The notes beneath the pieces are model-generated. The model did no database searches. It saw only the letters and a list, made by a program, of their open reading frames with translations, and was not told where the DNA came from. Of a stretch of 64,000 bases of DNA, positions 43,461-52,150 are shown piece after piece. The position numbers were made by a program, and so were the translations under genes. Each line of letters opens with the position of its first letter. Position 1 is the stretch's first letter. Source of the stretch: Phormidesmis priestleyi ULC007 (GTDB lineage Bacteria; Cyanobacteriota; Cyanobacteriia; Leptolyngbyales; Leptolyngbyaceae); assembly GCF_001895925.1 (NCBI RefSeq), contig NZ_MPPI01000021.1, forward strand, positions 1-64,000, written 5' to 3'.

Positions 43461-44795
43461 TTAACCCACCAGCAAATTTTCTTCGGGATAATTGACAAAA
43501 CTGGGCTTTGGGTCGCCTAGAAGCGCACCGACTAGCAGCAAAATTCCCACACGACCGACATACATGGTTCCAATTAAGACAATCTGTCCGAGGGACGAGA
43601 TGTTGGGCGTTCCGACTGCGGATAGACCAACCGTTGCAAAGGCAGACACCACTTCAAACAAGATATTAATAAAATCAAGCTCTGGATCGGTGAGAGTAAT
43701 CAAGATTGTTCCGCCGATCACCGTCATAGCAGAACCTACCAAAACGCCTACCGCCTTTAAAATCAGAGGTACCGGAATCTGGCGGTGATAGCACAGCACT
43801 TCATCTTTGCCTTGCAAGACGGCTTTGGTGCTGCTAATCAAGACCCGGAACGTCGTTGTTTTGATGCCGCCACCCGTTCCCCCCGGATTTGCGCCAATAA
43901 ACATTAGCGCGATCGTAATAAATAACCCTGCGTTGGTCATTTTGCTGATGTCGATCGTATTAAACCCTGCCGTTCGTGGCACCACCGACTGAAACCAGGC
44001 TGCCATGATTTGATCGCCCCAGCCCAAAGCACCCAGCGTTTGCACATTACGAGATTCGGTTGCGAGAAATGCGAGTGTGCCGATCGCTAATAAGACTAGT
44101 GTGGTGCTCAACGCAATCTTAAAGTTGAGTGTGAAAAAAGATCTTTTATCAGAGTTTGAGACGCGATCGCGCCCCCAAAAAAACATCTCCATGATCACTT
44201 GATAGCCAATTCCGCCAAAGATGATCAGCAGCGTAATTACGCCATTCATCAAGGGAGATTTAGCATACTGAATTAAATTATCGGAGAACAAGCTAAATCC
44301 AGCGTTATTAAAGGCATTAACGCTGTGAAAAATTGAGAGCCACAGCCCTTGGTTAAACCCAAATTGAGGCACAAAGATCAGCATTAACAAAAAGACCCCT
44401 GTGAGTTCAAAAATCAGGGTAGTGGCGATAATCGATCGGATCAACATCGCTAACCCCGATAACCCTGGGATGTCTAAAGACTGTTGAATGGCAACTTTAT
44501 CTCTGAGTCCCAACCGCCTGCCGAGCAGCAGCAGCAGCACTGTCGTTGCTGTCATATAGCCGAGTCCGCCAACTTGCACCAGCAGCACGATTAAGAACTG
44601 CCCCCAAAATGAGTAGAATTTGCCGACATCGACGACCGACAGCCCGGTCACACAAACTGCTGAGGTCGAGGTAAACAAAGCAACCACTGGGTTGCTCCAA
44701 GCGCCACTGGCGAGAGAGAACGGCATCATCAATAGCAGCGTTCCCGTGGTAATGACGGCGAGAAATCCGAGGCAAATGGTGCGGGAGACAGTCAT
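43461..44795 (-). CDS. ktrB: KtrB-type potassium (Na+-dependent) transporter
   Basis: A 444-residue TrkH/KtrB membrane protein with four M1-P-M2 repeats. Selectivity-loop segments are visible as TSTSAVCVTGLSVVD, NAFNNAGFSLF, MFIGANPGGTGGGIKT and EVVSAFATVGLSAVG, each carrying the conserved pore glycine. IRSIIATTLIFELTGVF and other hydrophobic stretches make the helices. In Synechocystis Ktr protects against osmotic and salt stress. ATG 44795 starts directly at MTVSRTICLGFLAV; no clear ribosome site. KtrA is encoded 77 bases downstream. Confidence 0.9.
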   Translation of the reverse strand: MTVSRTICLGFLAVITTGTLLLMMPFSLASGAWSNPVVALFTSTSAVCVTGLSVVDVGKFYSFWGQFLIVLLVQVGGLGYMTATTVLLLLLGRRLGLRDKVAIQQSLDIPGLSGLAMLIRSIIATTLIFELTGVFLLMLIFVPQFGFNQGLWLSIFHSVNAFNNAGFSLFSDNLIQYAKSPLMNGVITLLIIFGGIGYQVIMEMFFWGRDRVSNSDKRSFFTLNFKIALSTTLVLLAIGTLAFLATESRNVQTLGALGWGDQIMAAWFQSVVPRTAGFNTIDISKMTNAGLFITIALMFIGANPGGTGGGIKTTTFRVLISSTKAVLQGKDEVLCYHRQIPVPLILKAVGVLVGSAMTVIGGTILITLTDPELDFINILFEVVSAFATVGLSAVGTPNISSLGQIVLIGTMYVGRVGILLLVGALLGDPKPSFVNYPEENLLVG

Positions 44796-44911
44796 GAAGG
44801 AGTTTGGGATGTGGAGGCAAATTTAGTGTACCTTGCGAACCTCCTTCAGAGACTCATCAAATCGTCGTCGATAAGGTAGGCTGTTTTCTAGCCTTTTAAT
44901 GAGTTTCTGGC

Positions 44912-45748
44912 ATGACTTCGACCCTCTATCAACAAATTCAGCAGTTTTATGATGCCTCTTCTAGTCTGTGGGAGCAGGTTTGGGGAGAACACATGCACCA
45001 CGGTTATTATGGGACAGACGGTCGAGACCCCAAAGAACGCAGACAAGCACAGATTGACCTCATTGAAGAACTGTTGCGCTGGGCAAACGTCACCCAGGCT
45101 GACAATATTCTGGATGTTGGTTGTGGCATTGGCGGTAGTTCGCTTTATTTAGCCGAGAAATTTGGTGCTAAAGCAACGGGGATTACGTTGAGTCCTGTTC
45201 AAGCTAATCGAGCGATCGAGCGGGCCCAATCCGCCAGACTCAACGCTCACTTTCAAGTTGCGAATGCGTTAGAAATGCCCTTCGCTGATGATTCTTTTGA
45301 TTTGGTGTGGTCGTTAGAAAGTGGCGAACACATGCCCGACAAGGCGAAGTTTTTGCAAGAGTGTCACCGAGTTCTCAAACCAGGTGGCACCTTTATTTTT
45401 GCAACGTGGTGTCATCGAGAGATCGATCGCCAACCGCTCACCGCCGACGAGCAAAAGCACTTAGAAGACATTTATCGAGTTTATTGCCTGCCTTATGTGA
45501 TTTCGCTGCCAGAGTATGAGCAGATTGCTCGTAAAGTGGGTTTCAAAGATCTGCGATCGGCAGATTGGTCAACCGCCGTTGCACCTTTTTGGAACGTCGT
45601 CATTGACTCAGCCTTTACGCCAGCCGCCTTTTTTGGACTGTTGACATCGGGCTGGACGACTATTCAGGCAGCCCTGTCGTTGGGACTCATGAGTCGAGGC
45701 TACGATCGCGGGCTAATTAAATTTGGGTTAGTCTGTGCTACAAAGTAA
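44912..45748 (+). CDS. gamma-tocopherol methyltransferase-like SAM methyltransferase
   Basis: A 278-residue class I methyltransferase. QFYDASSSLWEQVWGEHMHHGYYG is the typical N-terminus of the tocopherol/MPBQ methyltransferase group; DNILDVGCGIGGSSLYLAEK is SAM motif I; FDLVWSLESGEHMPDK motif II; RVLKPGGTFIFATW motif III. The homogentisate phytyltransferase gene lies two genes downstream, which supports a tocopherol role, though cyanobacteria also carry close paralogues acting on other prenyl lipids or unknown substrates. ATG 44912. Confidence 0.85.
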   Translation: MTSTLYQQIQQFYDASSSLWEQVWGEHMHHGYYGTDGRDPKERRQAQIDLIEELLRWANVTQADNILDVGCGIGGSSLYLAEKFGAKATGITLSPVQANRAIERAQSARLNAHFQVANALEMPFADDSFDLVWSLESGEHMPDKAKFLQECHRVLKPGGTFIFATWCHREIDRQPLTADEQKHLEDIYRVYCLPYVISLPEYEQIARKVGFKDLRSADWSTAVAPFWNVVIDSAFTPAAFFGLLTSGWTTIQAALSLGLMSRGYDRGLIKFGLVCATK

Positions 45749-45766
45749 CCTGAAAGCCGCAGCGAA

Positions 45767-46384
45767 ATGAACAGACTCCTGTTGTTGATCAATCGACTTG
45801 CGCGTCGCGATCGTCGATCTCAAAAACCAAATATCTATCTCAAAATCGTTGACGTTTTACTCGCTCTTGTTGGCGTTTTAGTCAGCATCGCGTTGATTAG
45901 TTCGATTCTGATTGTGCTACTGATAGTGATTTTTCGCTTCGATCTTTCAACTCCAACTGATGCCACTTGGCTTTATCAACATCAAGAGTCTGAGACTAAA
46001 GTGACTGGAGATCAGCAGATTGGAGGCGGATATCTTTTTGTGTTTGACGGTCAAGATGTGTGGTTAAGATTTCGAGTCAAAGAAGACTCAGTGCCAACTA
46101 AACCACGGCTTTTTGAGGTGTGCAAACCAAACCAGTTTGCAAAAATTAGACAATGGTTTCTAGAAAACGTTCGCGAACGTTCTGGTTTTTTATCGTCTTT
46201 AAACCCGTGGACAAGACTATCTGAAGTCGATTTACAAAGCTTGAATGACTTGAATAATTTGCGCTGCTTTGAGCTAGGAAAGATAGACAATAAGTTCGGA
46301 CAAATTCCTTCAAATGCAGGCTGGTGGATGCTCTACAATTCAAAGACAAGGCTGCTTTATCTAAGATATACAGAATATGACTAA
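45767..46384 (+). CDS. hypothetical membrane protein, 205 aa
   Basis: One or two hydrophobic stretches at ~27-55 (IVDVLLALVGVLVSIALISS, ILIVLLIVIFRF), then a soluble C-terminal domain with DATWLYQHQESETKVTGDQQ, GGYLFVFDGQDVWLRFRVKE and GWWMLYNSKTRLLYLRYTEY. No family recognised. Base composition is a little more AT-rich than its neighbours. It starts 18 bases after the methyltransferase stop and lies 59 bases before the phytyltransferase gene, so it is probably in the same transcript; a role in tocopherol or prenyl-lipid metabolism is only a guess from position. Confidence 0.6.
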   Translation: MNRLLLLINRLARRDRRSQKPNIYLKIVDVLLALVGVLVSIALISSILIVLLIVIFRFDLSTPTDATWLYQHQESETKVTGDQQIGGGYLFVFDGQDVWLRFRVKEDSVPTKPRLFEVCKPNQFAKIRQWFLENVRERSGFLSSLNPWTRLSEVDLQSLNDLNNLRCFELGKIDNKFGQIPSNAGWWMLYNSKTRLLYLRYTEYD

Positions 46385-46443
46385 AGGCTGATAATTTAGC
46401 GATCGCTCACTATATAAATCTATTCATAAATTCAAACATTATT

Positions 46444-47382
46444 ATGAGCCGAACTTCTCCAAAATCGTCCGTTTCTTTTGTCTCAAACCCAGTTCAAAGA
46501 TACGCTCCTGGGCTTTATGCTTTCTGGAAATTCTCTCGCCCCCATACGATCATCGGCACTTCTTGCAGCGTTTTGGGCATGTATTTTATCGCTGCCGCTA
46601 ATCAGCCCTTTGTCTTTGAGCCTTTCTCCTGGTTTCTGCCTCTGCTGGCGTGTCTCTGTGGGAATGTTTACATCGTCGGACTTAATCAGCTAGAAGATGT
46701 TGAGATCGATCGCATCAACAAGCCGCATTTACCACTGGCTTCTGGAGAATTTTCTCGCACTCAAGGAGTCGCGATCGTCACCATTACAGGCATTTTGGCG
46801 ATCCTCCTTGCCGCCTTACAAGGGCAGTATCTATTAGGAATGGTGGGGTTGAGTTTGGCGATCGGCACGGCCTATTCACTGCCGCCGATTCGTCTCAAGC
46901 GGTTTCCCTTTTGGGCATCGCTGTGCATTTTTAGCGTTCGGGGCGCGATCGTCAATCTTGGATTATTTTTGCACTTTAATCATGGATTTCCGATTCCGCC
47001 CAAAGTGTGGGCACTGACGCTATTTGTATTGGTGTTTACGTTCGCGATCGCAATCTTTAAAGATATTCCTGACATGGAGGGCGATCGTCAATATAATATC
47101 AGCACTTTTACATTAAGAGTCGGTCAGAAAGCCGTGTTCGATCTCTCTCGGTGGGTCTTGACCGCGTGCTATTTAGGAATGGTGGCGGCTGCATTTTGGT
47201 TGCCGTCAGTGAATGCACCTTTTCTGATCGTGAGTCATCTTTTGTTGGTCAGTGCCCTATGGTTACGGAGTCAAAAAGTTGACCTACACGAGCCGCGAGA
47301 AGTGGCAAAGTTTTATCAATTTATTTGGAAAATGTTCTTTCTGGAATATTTGATTTTTGCGATCGCCTGTCTTTTGCACTGA
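46444..47382 (+). CDS. hpt: homogentisate phytyltransferase
   Basis: A 312-residue UbiA-family membrane prenyltransferase joining homogentisate and phytyl diphosphate, the committed step of tocopherol synthesis. The two Asp-rich motifs are intact: NQLEDVEIDRINKPHLPLAS and KDIPDMEGDRQYNISTF. About eight helices; FWKFSRPHTIIGTSCSVLGM starts the core. The close neighbouring methyltransferase gives a pathway context. ATG 46444. Confidence 0.92.
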   Translation: MSRTSPKSSVSFVSNPVQRYAPGLYAFWKFSRPHTIIGTSCSVLGMYFIAAANQPFVFEPFSWFLPLLACLCGNVYIVGLNQLEDVEIDRINKPHLPLASGEFSRTQGVAIVTITGILAILLAALQGQYLLGMVGLSLAIGTAYSLPPIRLKRFPFWASLCIFSVRGAIVNLGLFLHFNHGFPIPPKVWALTLFVLVFTFAIAIFKDIPDMEGDRQYNISTFTLRVGQKAVFDLSRWVLTACYLGMVAAAFWLPSVNAPFLIVSHLLLVSALWLRSQKVDLHEPREVAKFYQFIWKMFFLEYLIFAIACLLH

Positions 47383-47438
47383 GTCGAACTTAGCGGAAAA
47401 TTCAACGATAGTAGAGTTATCTCTCGTCTCTCAGCGCT

Positions 47439-48188
47439 ATGGTCATCCTAGTAGGCAAAGTTTATCTAGTCGGGTCAGGGCCTGGAACCGTTGATTATCT
47501 AACTGTCAAAGGTTATCGGCTTTTAACTCAGGCAGAAGTGCTCGTTTATGATGCCTTAGTCGATATCGATTTATTAACACTCGCCCCCGATCACTGCTTA
47601 AAGCTCAACGTGGGCAAACGGGGCGGCAAGCCTAGCATGAAGCAAGACCAAATCGATCGCCTCCTGGTCAACCAGTGTCAGCAAGGCAAACAAGTTATTC
47701 GGCTCAAAAGTGGAGATCCGTTTATTTTTGGGCGATCGACCTCCGAGATTCAAGCGCTCAACGCCGCAGGATGTTTATTTGAGGTAGTTCCGGGCATCTC
47801 CTCAGCGCTGGCGGCTCCTCTGCTGGCGGGCATTCCGCTCACGGATCTTGTCCTGAGTCGCTGCTTCACGGTTCTTAGCGCTCACGAACCCGATCGCTTA
47901 GACTGGCAGACTTTAGCCCAAATCGACACGCTGGTGATTTTGATGGGCGGACAGCACCTGCCCGTGATCGTTCAGCAATTGCAGAAACAAGGACGATCGC
48001 CGCAAACTCCGATCGCGGTCATTCGGTGGGCAGGGCACCCTCAGCAGCAGATTTGGGTGAGCACATTGGCACAAATTCTGTCACACACCACAAACCATTC
48101 GCTGTCGCCCTGTGTGATCGTGATTGGCGAGGTTGTGGGGTTACATTCATTTTTGTCGCCCACTTCTAACCCAACTCACGATCGCTAA
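47439..48188 (+). CDS. cobA: uroporphyrinogen-III C-methyltransferase
   Basis: A 249-residue SUMT, methylating uroporphyrinogen III at C2 and C7 towards sirohaem and cobalamin. VYLVGSGPGTVDYLTVKGYR, VYDALVDIDLL, GKRGGKPSMKQDQID, VIRLKSGDPFIFGR and VVPGISSALAAPLLAGIPLT are the standard motifs in order. Single-domain form, without the CysG oxidase/ferrochelatase part. ATG 47439. It lies just upstream of hemD, which makes its substrate. Confidence 0.95.
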   Translation: MVILVGKVYLVGSGPGTVDYLTVKGYRLLTQAEVLVYDALVDIDLLTLAPDHCLKLNVGKRGGKPSMKQDQIDRLLVNQCQQGKQVIRLKSGDPFIFGRSTSEIQALNAAGCLFEVVPGISSALAAPLLAGIPLTDLVLSRCFTVLSAHEPDRLDWQTLAQIDTLVILMGGQHLPVIVQQLQKQGRSPQTPIAVIRWAGHPQQQIWVSTLAQILSHTTNHSLSPCVIVIGEVVGLHSFLSPTSNPTHDR

Positions 48189-48268
48189 CATTGCCCATCT
48201 CCCGCGACCGTTTAACAGAGAGATGCGATCGGTTCCGGTCTATTCTAGTCTTTTACCCGTTATTCGCT

Positions 48269-49069
48269 GTGCTTACCCTTCCTCTCTCTCTCAAAACGAT
48301 TCTCGTCACCCGATCGGCTGGGCAGTCTAGCCAGTTCACCAAACTACTTCAACAGCAAGGCGCAAATGTAGTTGAAATGCCTACTCTAGAGATTACGCCG
48401 CCGTCTGATTGGCAAGAGCTAGACAACGCGATCGCGCGGCTCAACGAGTTTGATTGGCTAATTCTCACGTCTGGCAACGCCGTTGAATATTTCTTTGAGC
48501 GTTTAGCTTCACGGTTGCAAGATGTCAGAGGGCTATCTGCGATTAAAATTGCGGTAGTGGGTGAGAAAACAGCATTTATTCTCAAGCAGCGAGGGTTACA
48601 AGCAGATTTTATTCCACCCGCATTTGTGGCTGACTCAATGGTGGCGAATTTTCCGGAGCCTGTGAGTGGCAAAAAACTGCTGTTTCCCAGAGTGGAGACG
48701 GGGGGGCGAGAAGTGCTGATGAAAGAGTTTAGCGATCAAGGTGCAGAAGTGACTGAAGTTGCCGCTTATCAGTCAGGGTGTCCGGTGACGATCGACCCCG
48801 CAGCCTTAGCCGCTCTACAAAATCGTCAGGTCGATGTGATCACGTTTGCCAGTTCTAAAACAGTCAAATATTTTTGTCAACTCGTCGAAACCTCGCTGGG
48901 TGAAGCTTGGCAGACTTATCTAGAAAACGTTGGCATTGCCTCGATCGGACCTCAAACCTCAAAAACTTGCCAATCTCTACTTGGACGGGTTGACGTAGAA
49001 GCCGAGGAATATACCCTAGAAGGATTGACTCAAGCTGTGGTGAAATTTGCGAGTAGAGAGGTTGTCTAG
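48269..49069 (+). CDS. hemD: uroporphyrinogen-III synthase
   Basis: Closes hydroxymethylbilane to uroporphyrinogen III. About 266 residues in two similar lobes: KTILVTRSAGQSSQFTKLLQ, EMPTLEITPPSDW, DWLILTSGNAVEYFF, AVVGEKTAFILKQRG; then TEVAAYQSG, VDVITFASSKTVKYF and ASIGPQTSKTC. Start taken at GTG 48269 since the family N-terminus begins at that point; an upstream TTG at 48191 is in frame and would add 26 unrelated-looking residues. It follows cobA, whose product uses its product. Confidence 0.88.
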   Translation: MLTLPLSLKTILVTRSAGQSSQFTKLLQQQGANVVEMPTLEITPPSDWQELDNAIARLNEFDWLILTSGNAVEYFFERLASRLQDVRGLSAIKIAVVGEKTAFILKQRGLQADFIPPAFVADSMVANFPEPVSGKKLLFPRVETGGREVLMKEFSDQGAEVTEVAAYQSGCPVTIDPAALAALQNRQVDVITFASSKTVKYFCQLVETSLGEAWQTYLENVGIASIGPQTSKTCQSLLGRVDVEAEEYTLEGLTQAVVKFASREVV

Positions 49070-49168
49070 CGATCGAACCGTACGTCTTTATAAATCTGAA
49101 GGCATTTAGTACTTTTGTACTAAACTATGGTATTCTGTTGGCACCCCAACCTGGTGCGGAGAGAATTT

Positions 49169-49744
49169 ATGAGCGTCGAGCAAACCACACAACTCATTCA
49201 GCTAATTCTCAACTCAGTGCTGATGATTGTCGCCTGTGCTTTTATTTTGGCAGGCTTATTGCTGCGTCGCAGCGCCTTAGAATACCGCTTGCAAACCACC
49301 AGTTTGGAATATTGCCAAGTTTTGCATTTAGCCTATGAGTCTCAGGGCGATCGGCTCTTGCTGCTCAAAAAGCAACTTCGTCACCTTCAGCAGCAAGTCA
49401 AACTAGCGCAAAAGGGCACGATCTCGATTCACTACGCCTTTTTGGTGTTTGTTGCCAGCACGTTCACGTTATCGCTCAGGACGGTAGTTGATGCCACTTG
49501 GCTGATCACCACCGCTCTGGCGCTGTTTGTGGTCGGCATTGGCATTTTGCTGCTGAGTGTGACGCTGCTGTTGCTCGATTTACACAAGTCCGATCGTCCT
49601 TTTTGGCAAGAACTTAAAGGCATGATTGAATTGCGCCACGATCGGGCAGGGCAACGCTCGATACAGATTGCTCGATCGCGCAATCCTAAATTTACCAAAG
49701 ATTTTCACACCCATTTAATTCGTGAACGTGACAGATCTGCATAA
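49169..49744 (+). CDS. hypothetical two-helix membrane protein
   Basis: A 191-residue protein. A first helix at ~5-30 (LIQLILNSVLMIVACAFILA), a coiled-coil region (QGDRLLLLKKQLRHLQQQVK) and a helical hairpin near 90-145 (YAFLVFVASTFTLSLRTVVD; ITTALALFVVGIGILLLSVT), then a basic tail. The arrangement resembles small proteins of the DUF2721 type, but I am unsure. ATG 49169 has GGAGA seven bases upstream. It converges on the minus-strand gene at 49747. Confidence 0.55.
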   Translation: MSVEQTTQLIQLILNSVLMIVACAFILAGLLLRRSALEYRLQTTSLEYCQVLHLAYESQGDRLLLLKKQLRHLQQQVKLAQKGTISIHYAFLVFVASTFTLSLRTVVDATWLITTALALFVVGIGILLLSVTLLLLDLHKSDRPFWQELKGMIELRHDRAGQRSIQIARSRNPKFTKDFHTHLIRERDRSA

Positions 49745-49746
49745 GC

Positions 49747-50022
49747 CTACGTTGGCGCAATCACCGTTGCCTTTTGACCCGATTCGTCTACGACAATCCA
49801 TCCTGTTTTGGGGTCTAGATTCTCAGCACTAGTGTTGACCTTGAAGTAGACTTTTTCGCCTGTATTGGTTTCAACGGCAAAATCTGCGTTTTGAGCGTAA
49901 ACCACTTTAAACCCCCGATCTTGTAAGCAAAACTTTGCCCAACTTTTAAGCGACTGACGATTGGGATCAAAGGGAATTGGCGGACGATCGAAGAGTGTTT
50001 GCATTACATTAACTAGCTGCAT
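49747..50022 (-). CDS. hypothetical protein, 91 aa, downstream of nei
   Basis: A small soluble protein. SLKSWAKFCLQDRGFKVVYA, then alternating strand-like pieces DFAVETNTGEKVYFKVN and TGWIVVDESGQKATVIAP. A restriction-endonuclease-like or NERD-like fold is conceivable but not shown. Two ATGs (50022 and 50004) are possible. It starts 21 bases after the glycosylase gene on the same strand, so they are probably cotranscribed. Confidence 0.6.
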   Translation of the reverse strand: MQLVNVMQTLFDRPPIPFDPNRQSLKSWAKFCLQDRGFKVVYAQNADFAVETNTGEKVYFKVNTSAENLDPKTGWIVVDESGQKATVIAPT

Positions 50023-50043
50023 AGATTCAGTTTTGTAGAAACG

Positions 50044-50865
50044 TTAAAGCGCTTGACACCGAGGACAAAAATAGAGCCGCCGACCTGCATAGATTTCTTT
50101 GACGATCGCCGTACCGCACAAAAAACAAGGTTTCCCTTCACGACCAAAGACATAATGCCGATAGTCACTGCGTTTATATTTTTGCTCTTTAAGTTGGGCA
50201 ACAATTTGCAAATCGTTGGTGATGCCTTTTGTCAGATAAGACTGGTGCGTCACCGATAAAACCGCTTGCGCCAAAGCATGAATCTGTCCAGTATCGCAGT
50301 CTAGGGGACGTAAAGACGGATGCACTTTTGCAACAAATAAGATTTCGCTGCGAAGATAGTTGCCCAATCCGCCTAAGAAATGCTGATCTAACAATAATGA
50401 GGTGAGTTGACGACGGTGAAAGCGTTTGTCAAGAAAGCGATCGACAATTTGCTCAACGGTAACAGCTTGATCCAACACATCCAACTCAACTCGACTGAGA
50501 AACGGATGGGTCGCCAACTCATGCTCATCTAACACCTGAATGTCAGATGCACTGTAGAGCAACGCCGATTTTTTTGAGTTGTGAATCGCTAATCTCAACT
50601 GTCGATTCGTAGTCGGATAAGACTGCAAGTTTCGCACATACCAGCGACCATAAAGCTGATTGTGACTATAAATATAAAGCGGAATCGTAAAGCAAATCAC
50701 CATCGCTTTTCCGCGTGTTTTGACGGCGGTGACTTTCTCCCCAGTTAAAATGTCCTCAAACGATTTGAGCCGATCGAAGGCAAAGAAAATCTCGGTCACG
50801 GGTCGATCGACCAATGCCTTTGCTATCTCGTCAGCCGCTTGTCTAATTTCTGGGCCTTCAGGCAT
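50044..50865 (-). CDS. nei: endonuclease VIII-like DNA glycosylase/AP lyase
   Basis: A 273-residue Fpg/Nei-family enzyme removing oxidised pyrimidines. PEGPEIRQAADEI at the N-terminus gives Pro2 (Schiff-base nucleophile) and Glu3; VKTRGKAMVICF carries the beta-clamp Lys; LGGLGNYLRSEILF is the H2TH region; and a C-terminal zinc finger CFLCG...YFCPRC is intact. IRxA after PEGPE favours Nei over Fpg. ATG 50865 overlaps nothing essential; the PHP gene starts divergently 36 bases away. Confidence 0.88.
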   Translation of the reverse strand: MPEGPEIRQAADEIAKALVDRPVTEIFFAFDRLKSFEDILTGEKVTAVKTRGKAMVICFTIPLYIYSHNQLYGRWYVRNLQSYPTTNRQLRLAIHNSKKSALLYSASDIQVLDEHELATHPFLSRVELDVLDQAVTVEQIVDRFLDKRFHRRQLTSLLLDQHFLGGLGNYLRSEILFVAKVHPSLRPLDCDTGQIHALAQAVLSVTHQSYLTKGITNDLQIVAQLKEQKYKRSDYRHYVFGREGKPCFLCGTAIVKEIYAGRRLYFCPRCQAL

Positions 50866-50901
50866 TGCGACGACCTAAAAAAGAAGTGTTGTAATAGAAG
50901 T

Positions 50902-51738
50902 ATGTTAGAACTTCACTGCCACACAACCTATTCTGATGGCACTCTCACCCCGACTGAGCTAGTCAACGCCGCGATCGCTCGAAAAGTTCAGGCGTTAGCG
51001 ATCACTGACCATGACACGATGGGCGGTTGGGATGAAGCGTTTGCCGCCGCGATCGACCAACTCGAAATTGTCCCTGGACTGGAACTCAGCACTGTTTGCA
51101 ACGATCGATCGCTCCACATTTTGGGCTTTTACCCCGATCGTGATCTACTGTCCGCGCCATTGAATGAACGGCTAGAAGGACGCAAACGGCGATCGCAGAA
51201 GATTGTCGAAAAATTAGCCGATCTAGGCTACCCCGTTGAGTTGCCAGAAATGGGAGAAAGTATGGCTCCGGGTCGTCCTCATATTGCGACGGCAATGGTG
51301 CGGGCGGGCTATGTCGAATCATCGCGCGAGGCGTTCGATCGCTTTCTCGGTGACGATAAACCTGCCTATGTGCATTATGAAAAATTCGACAGCGAGGACG
51401 GCATAGAACTGCTGCGAGCGTGCAAGGCAGTTCCCGTGTGGGCACATCCTTGTCTGTTTCGGGGTGGCTATGTTGAAGAGATTTTGCCTCAACTCGTCGA
51501 GGCTGGGTTGATGGGCATTGAGGTCTTTCACCCTAGTCACACACTCAGACAGGTGGCGCGGCTCGAAGCCCTGTGTGAAGAGTATCAATTACTGATGACA
51601 GGCGGCAGTGACTATCACGGCCCCAATCTTGAAACCAAACGCGCTGATTACTCGTCTCTCAACAGTTTGCATCTTTCGCTAGACTTGCTGGAGCCGATTA
51701 AACAAGCTGCCAGTCAACAGAGAAGCCTAAAAGCCTGA
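50902..51738 (+). CDS. PHP-domain phosphoesterase
   Basis: A 278-residue metal-dependent phosphoesterase of the TrpH/RNase AM group that can remove nucleotides from short RNA ends or hydrolyse 3',5'-bisphosphates. ELHCHTTYSDGTLTPTELV (H-x-H), ALAITDHDTMGGWDE, VPGLELSTVCNDRSLHILGF, WAHPCLF and LMTGGSDYHGPN supply the usual trinuclear-site ligands. Start ATG 50902 puts the HCH motif at residue 5, as in the family. Its TGA overlaps the ATG of a 34-codon ORF (TGATG), and a terminator follows that. Confidence 0.9.
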   Translation: MLELHCHTTYSDGTLTPTELVNAAIARKVQALAITDHDTMGGWDEAFAAAIDQLEIVPGLELSTVCNDRSLHILGFYPDRDLLSAPLNERLEGRKRRSQKIVEKLADLGYPVELPEMGESMAPGRPHIATAMVRAGYVESSREAFDRFLGDDKPAYVHYEKFDSEDGIELLRACKAVPVWAHPCLFRGGYVEEILPQLVEAGLMGIEVFHPSHTLRQVARLEALCEEYQLLMTGGSDYHGPNLETKRADYSSLNSLHLSLDLLEPIKQAASQQRSLKA

Positions 51739-51842
51739 TGACGACTGAGTTTTGTCTTTATGAAAACTTTATGGATGCGATCGAGTTTCCTCCGGAAAGC
51801 TCACTGTTTTGTGAGGATAGAGGAATGGTAGATGCACCCTGA
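51738..51842 (+). CDS. 34-aa small protein, translationally coupled to the PHP gene
   Basis: ATG at 51738 overlaps the PHP stop in TGATG. It encodes MTTEFCLYENFMDAIEFPPE, then SSLFCEDRGMVDAP, and ends with TGA six bases before a good intrinsic terminator. The composition (acidic, two Cys, aromatic residues) is protein-like, and the stop-start overlap plus terminator place it inside the same mRNA. It is too short for most gene finders. Alternatively it is the first part of a decayed longer gene. Confidence 0.45.
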   Translation: MTTEFCLYENFMDAIEFPPESSLFCEDRGMVDAP

Positions 51843-51848
51843 TGATTC

Positions 51849-51875
51849 ACCCCTGGCTTAGGTTGGGGGTTTTTT
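51849..51875 (+). terminator. intrinsic terminator of the PHP operon
   Basis: ACCCCTG...TGGGGGT forms a GC-rich stem with a loop of about eight bases, followed directly by six T (51870-51875). It ends the transcript containing the PHP gene and the 34-codon ORF. Confidence 0.75.
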
Positions 51876-51907
51876 GTAGACAAGCTAAATACCCAACGTT
51901 GAGCTAG

Positions 51908-52150
51908 TTATCTGGGCAGTCTGTCATGTGCTTCTGGCTCAATGTCTGGGACTTGGGCTAAGGCTGCTTCATAGTTTGCCCGACTTCCCCGCTTGGCTCG
52001 CTCTTCTAGATAATCTACACCCATCAGCGCAGCCATTTTTTCTGCAATGGCGATCGCAACCCACTGATCAACCGAAATTCCTTGTCGCTGCGAAACTACT
52101 TGTAAGTCTTTATAAAGCGAATCTGACAATTGCACTTGCAGGCTACTCAT
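51908..52150 (-). CDS. antitoxin-like protein (RHH type)
   Basis: An 80-residue protein. LQVQLSDSLYKDLQVVSQRQ, ISVDQWVAIAIAEKMAALMG is a ribbon-helix-helix/HicB-like DNA-binding unit; the tail (LEERAKRGSRANYEAALAQV) would bind the toxin. Its ATG overlaps the stop of the PIN toxin remnant (ATGA), so the toxin gene comes first, the reverse of the common order. The antitoxin looks intact while the toxin does not. Confidence 0.75.
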   Translation of the reverse strand: MSSLQVQLSDSLYKDLQVVSQRQGISVDQWVAIAIAEKMAALMGVDYLEERAKRGSRANYEAALAQVPDIEPEAHDRLPR

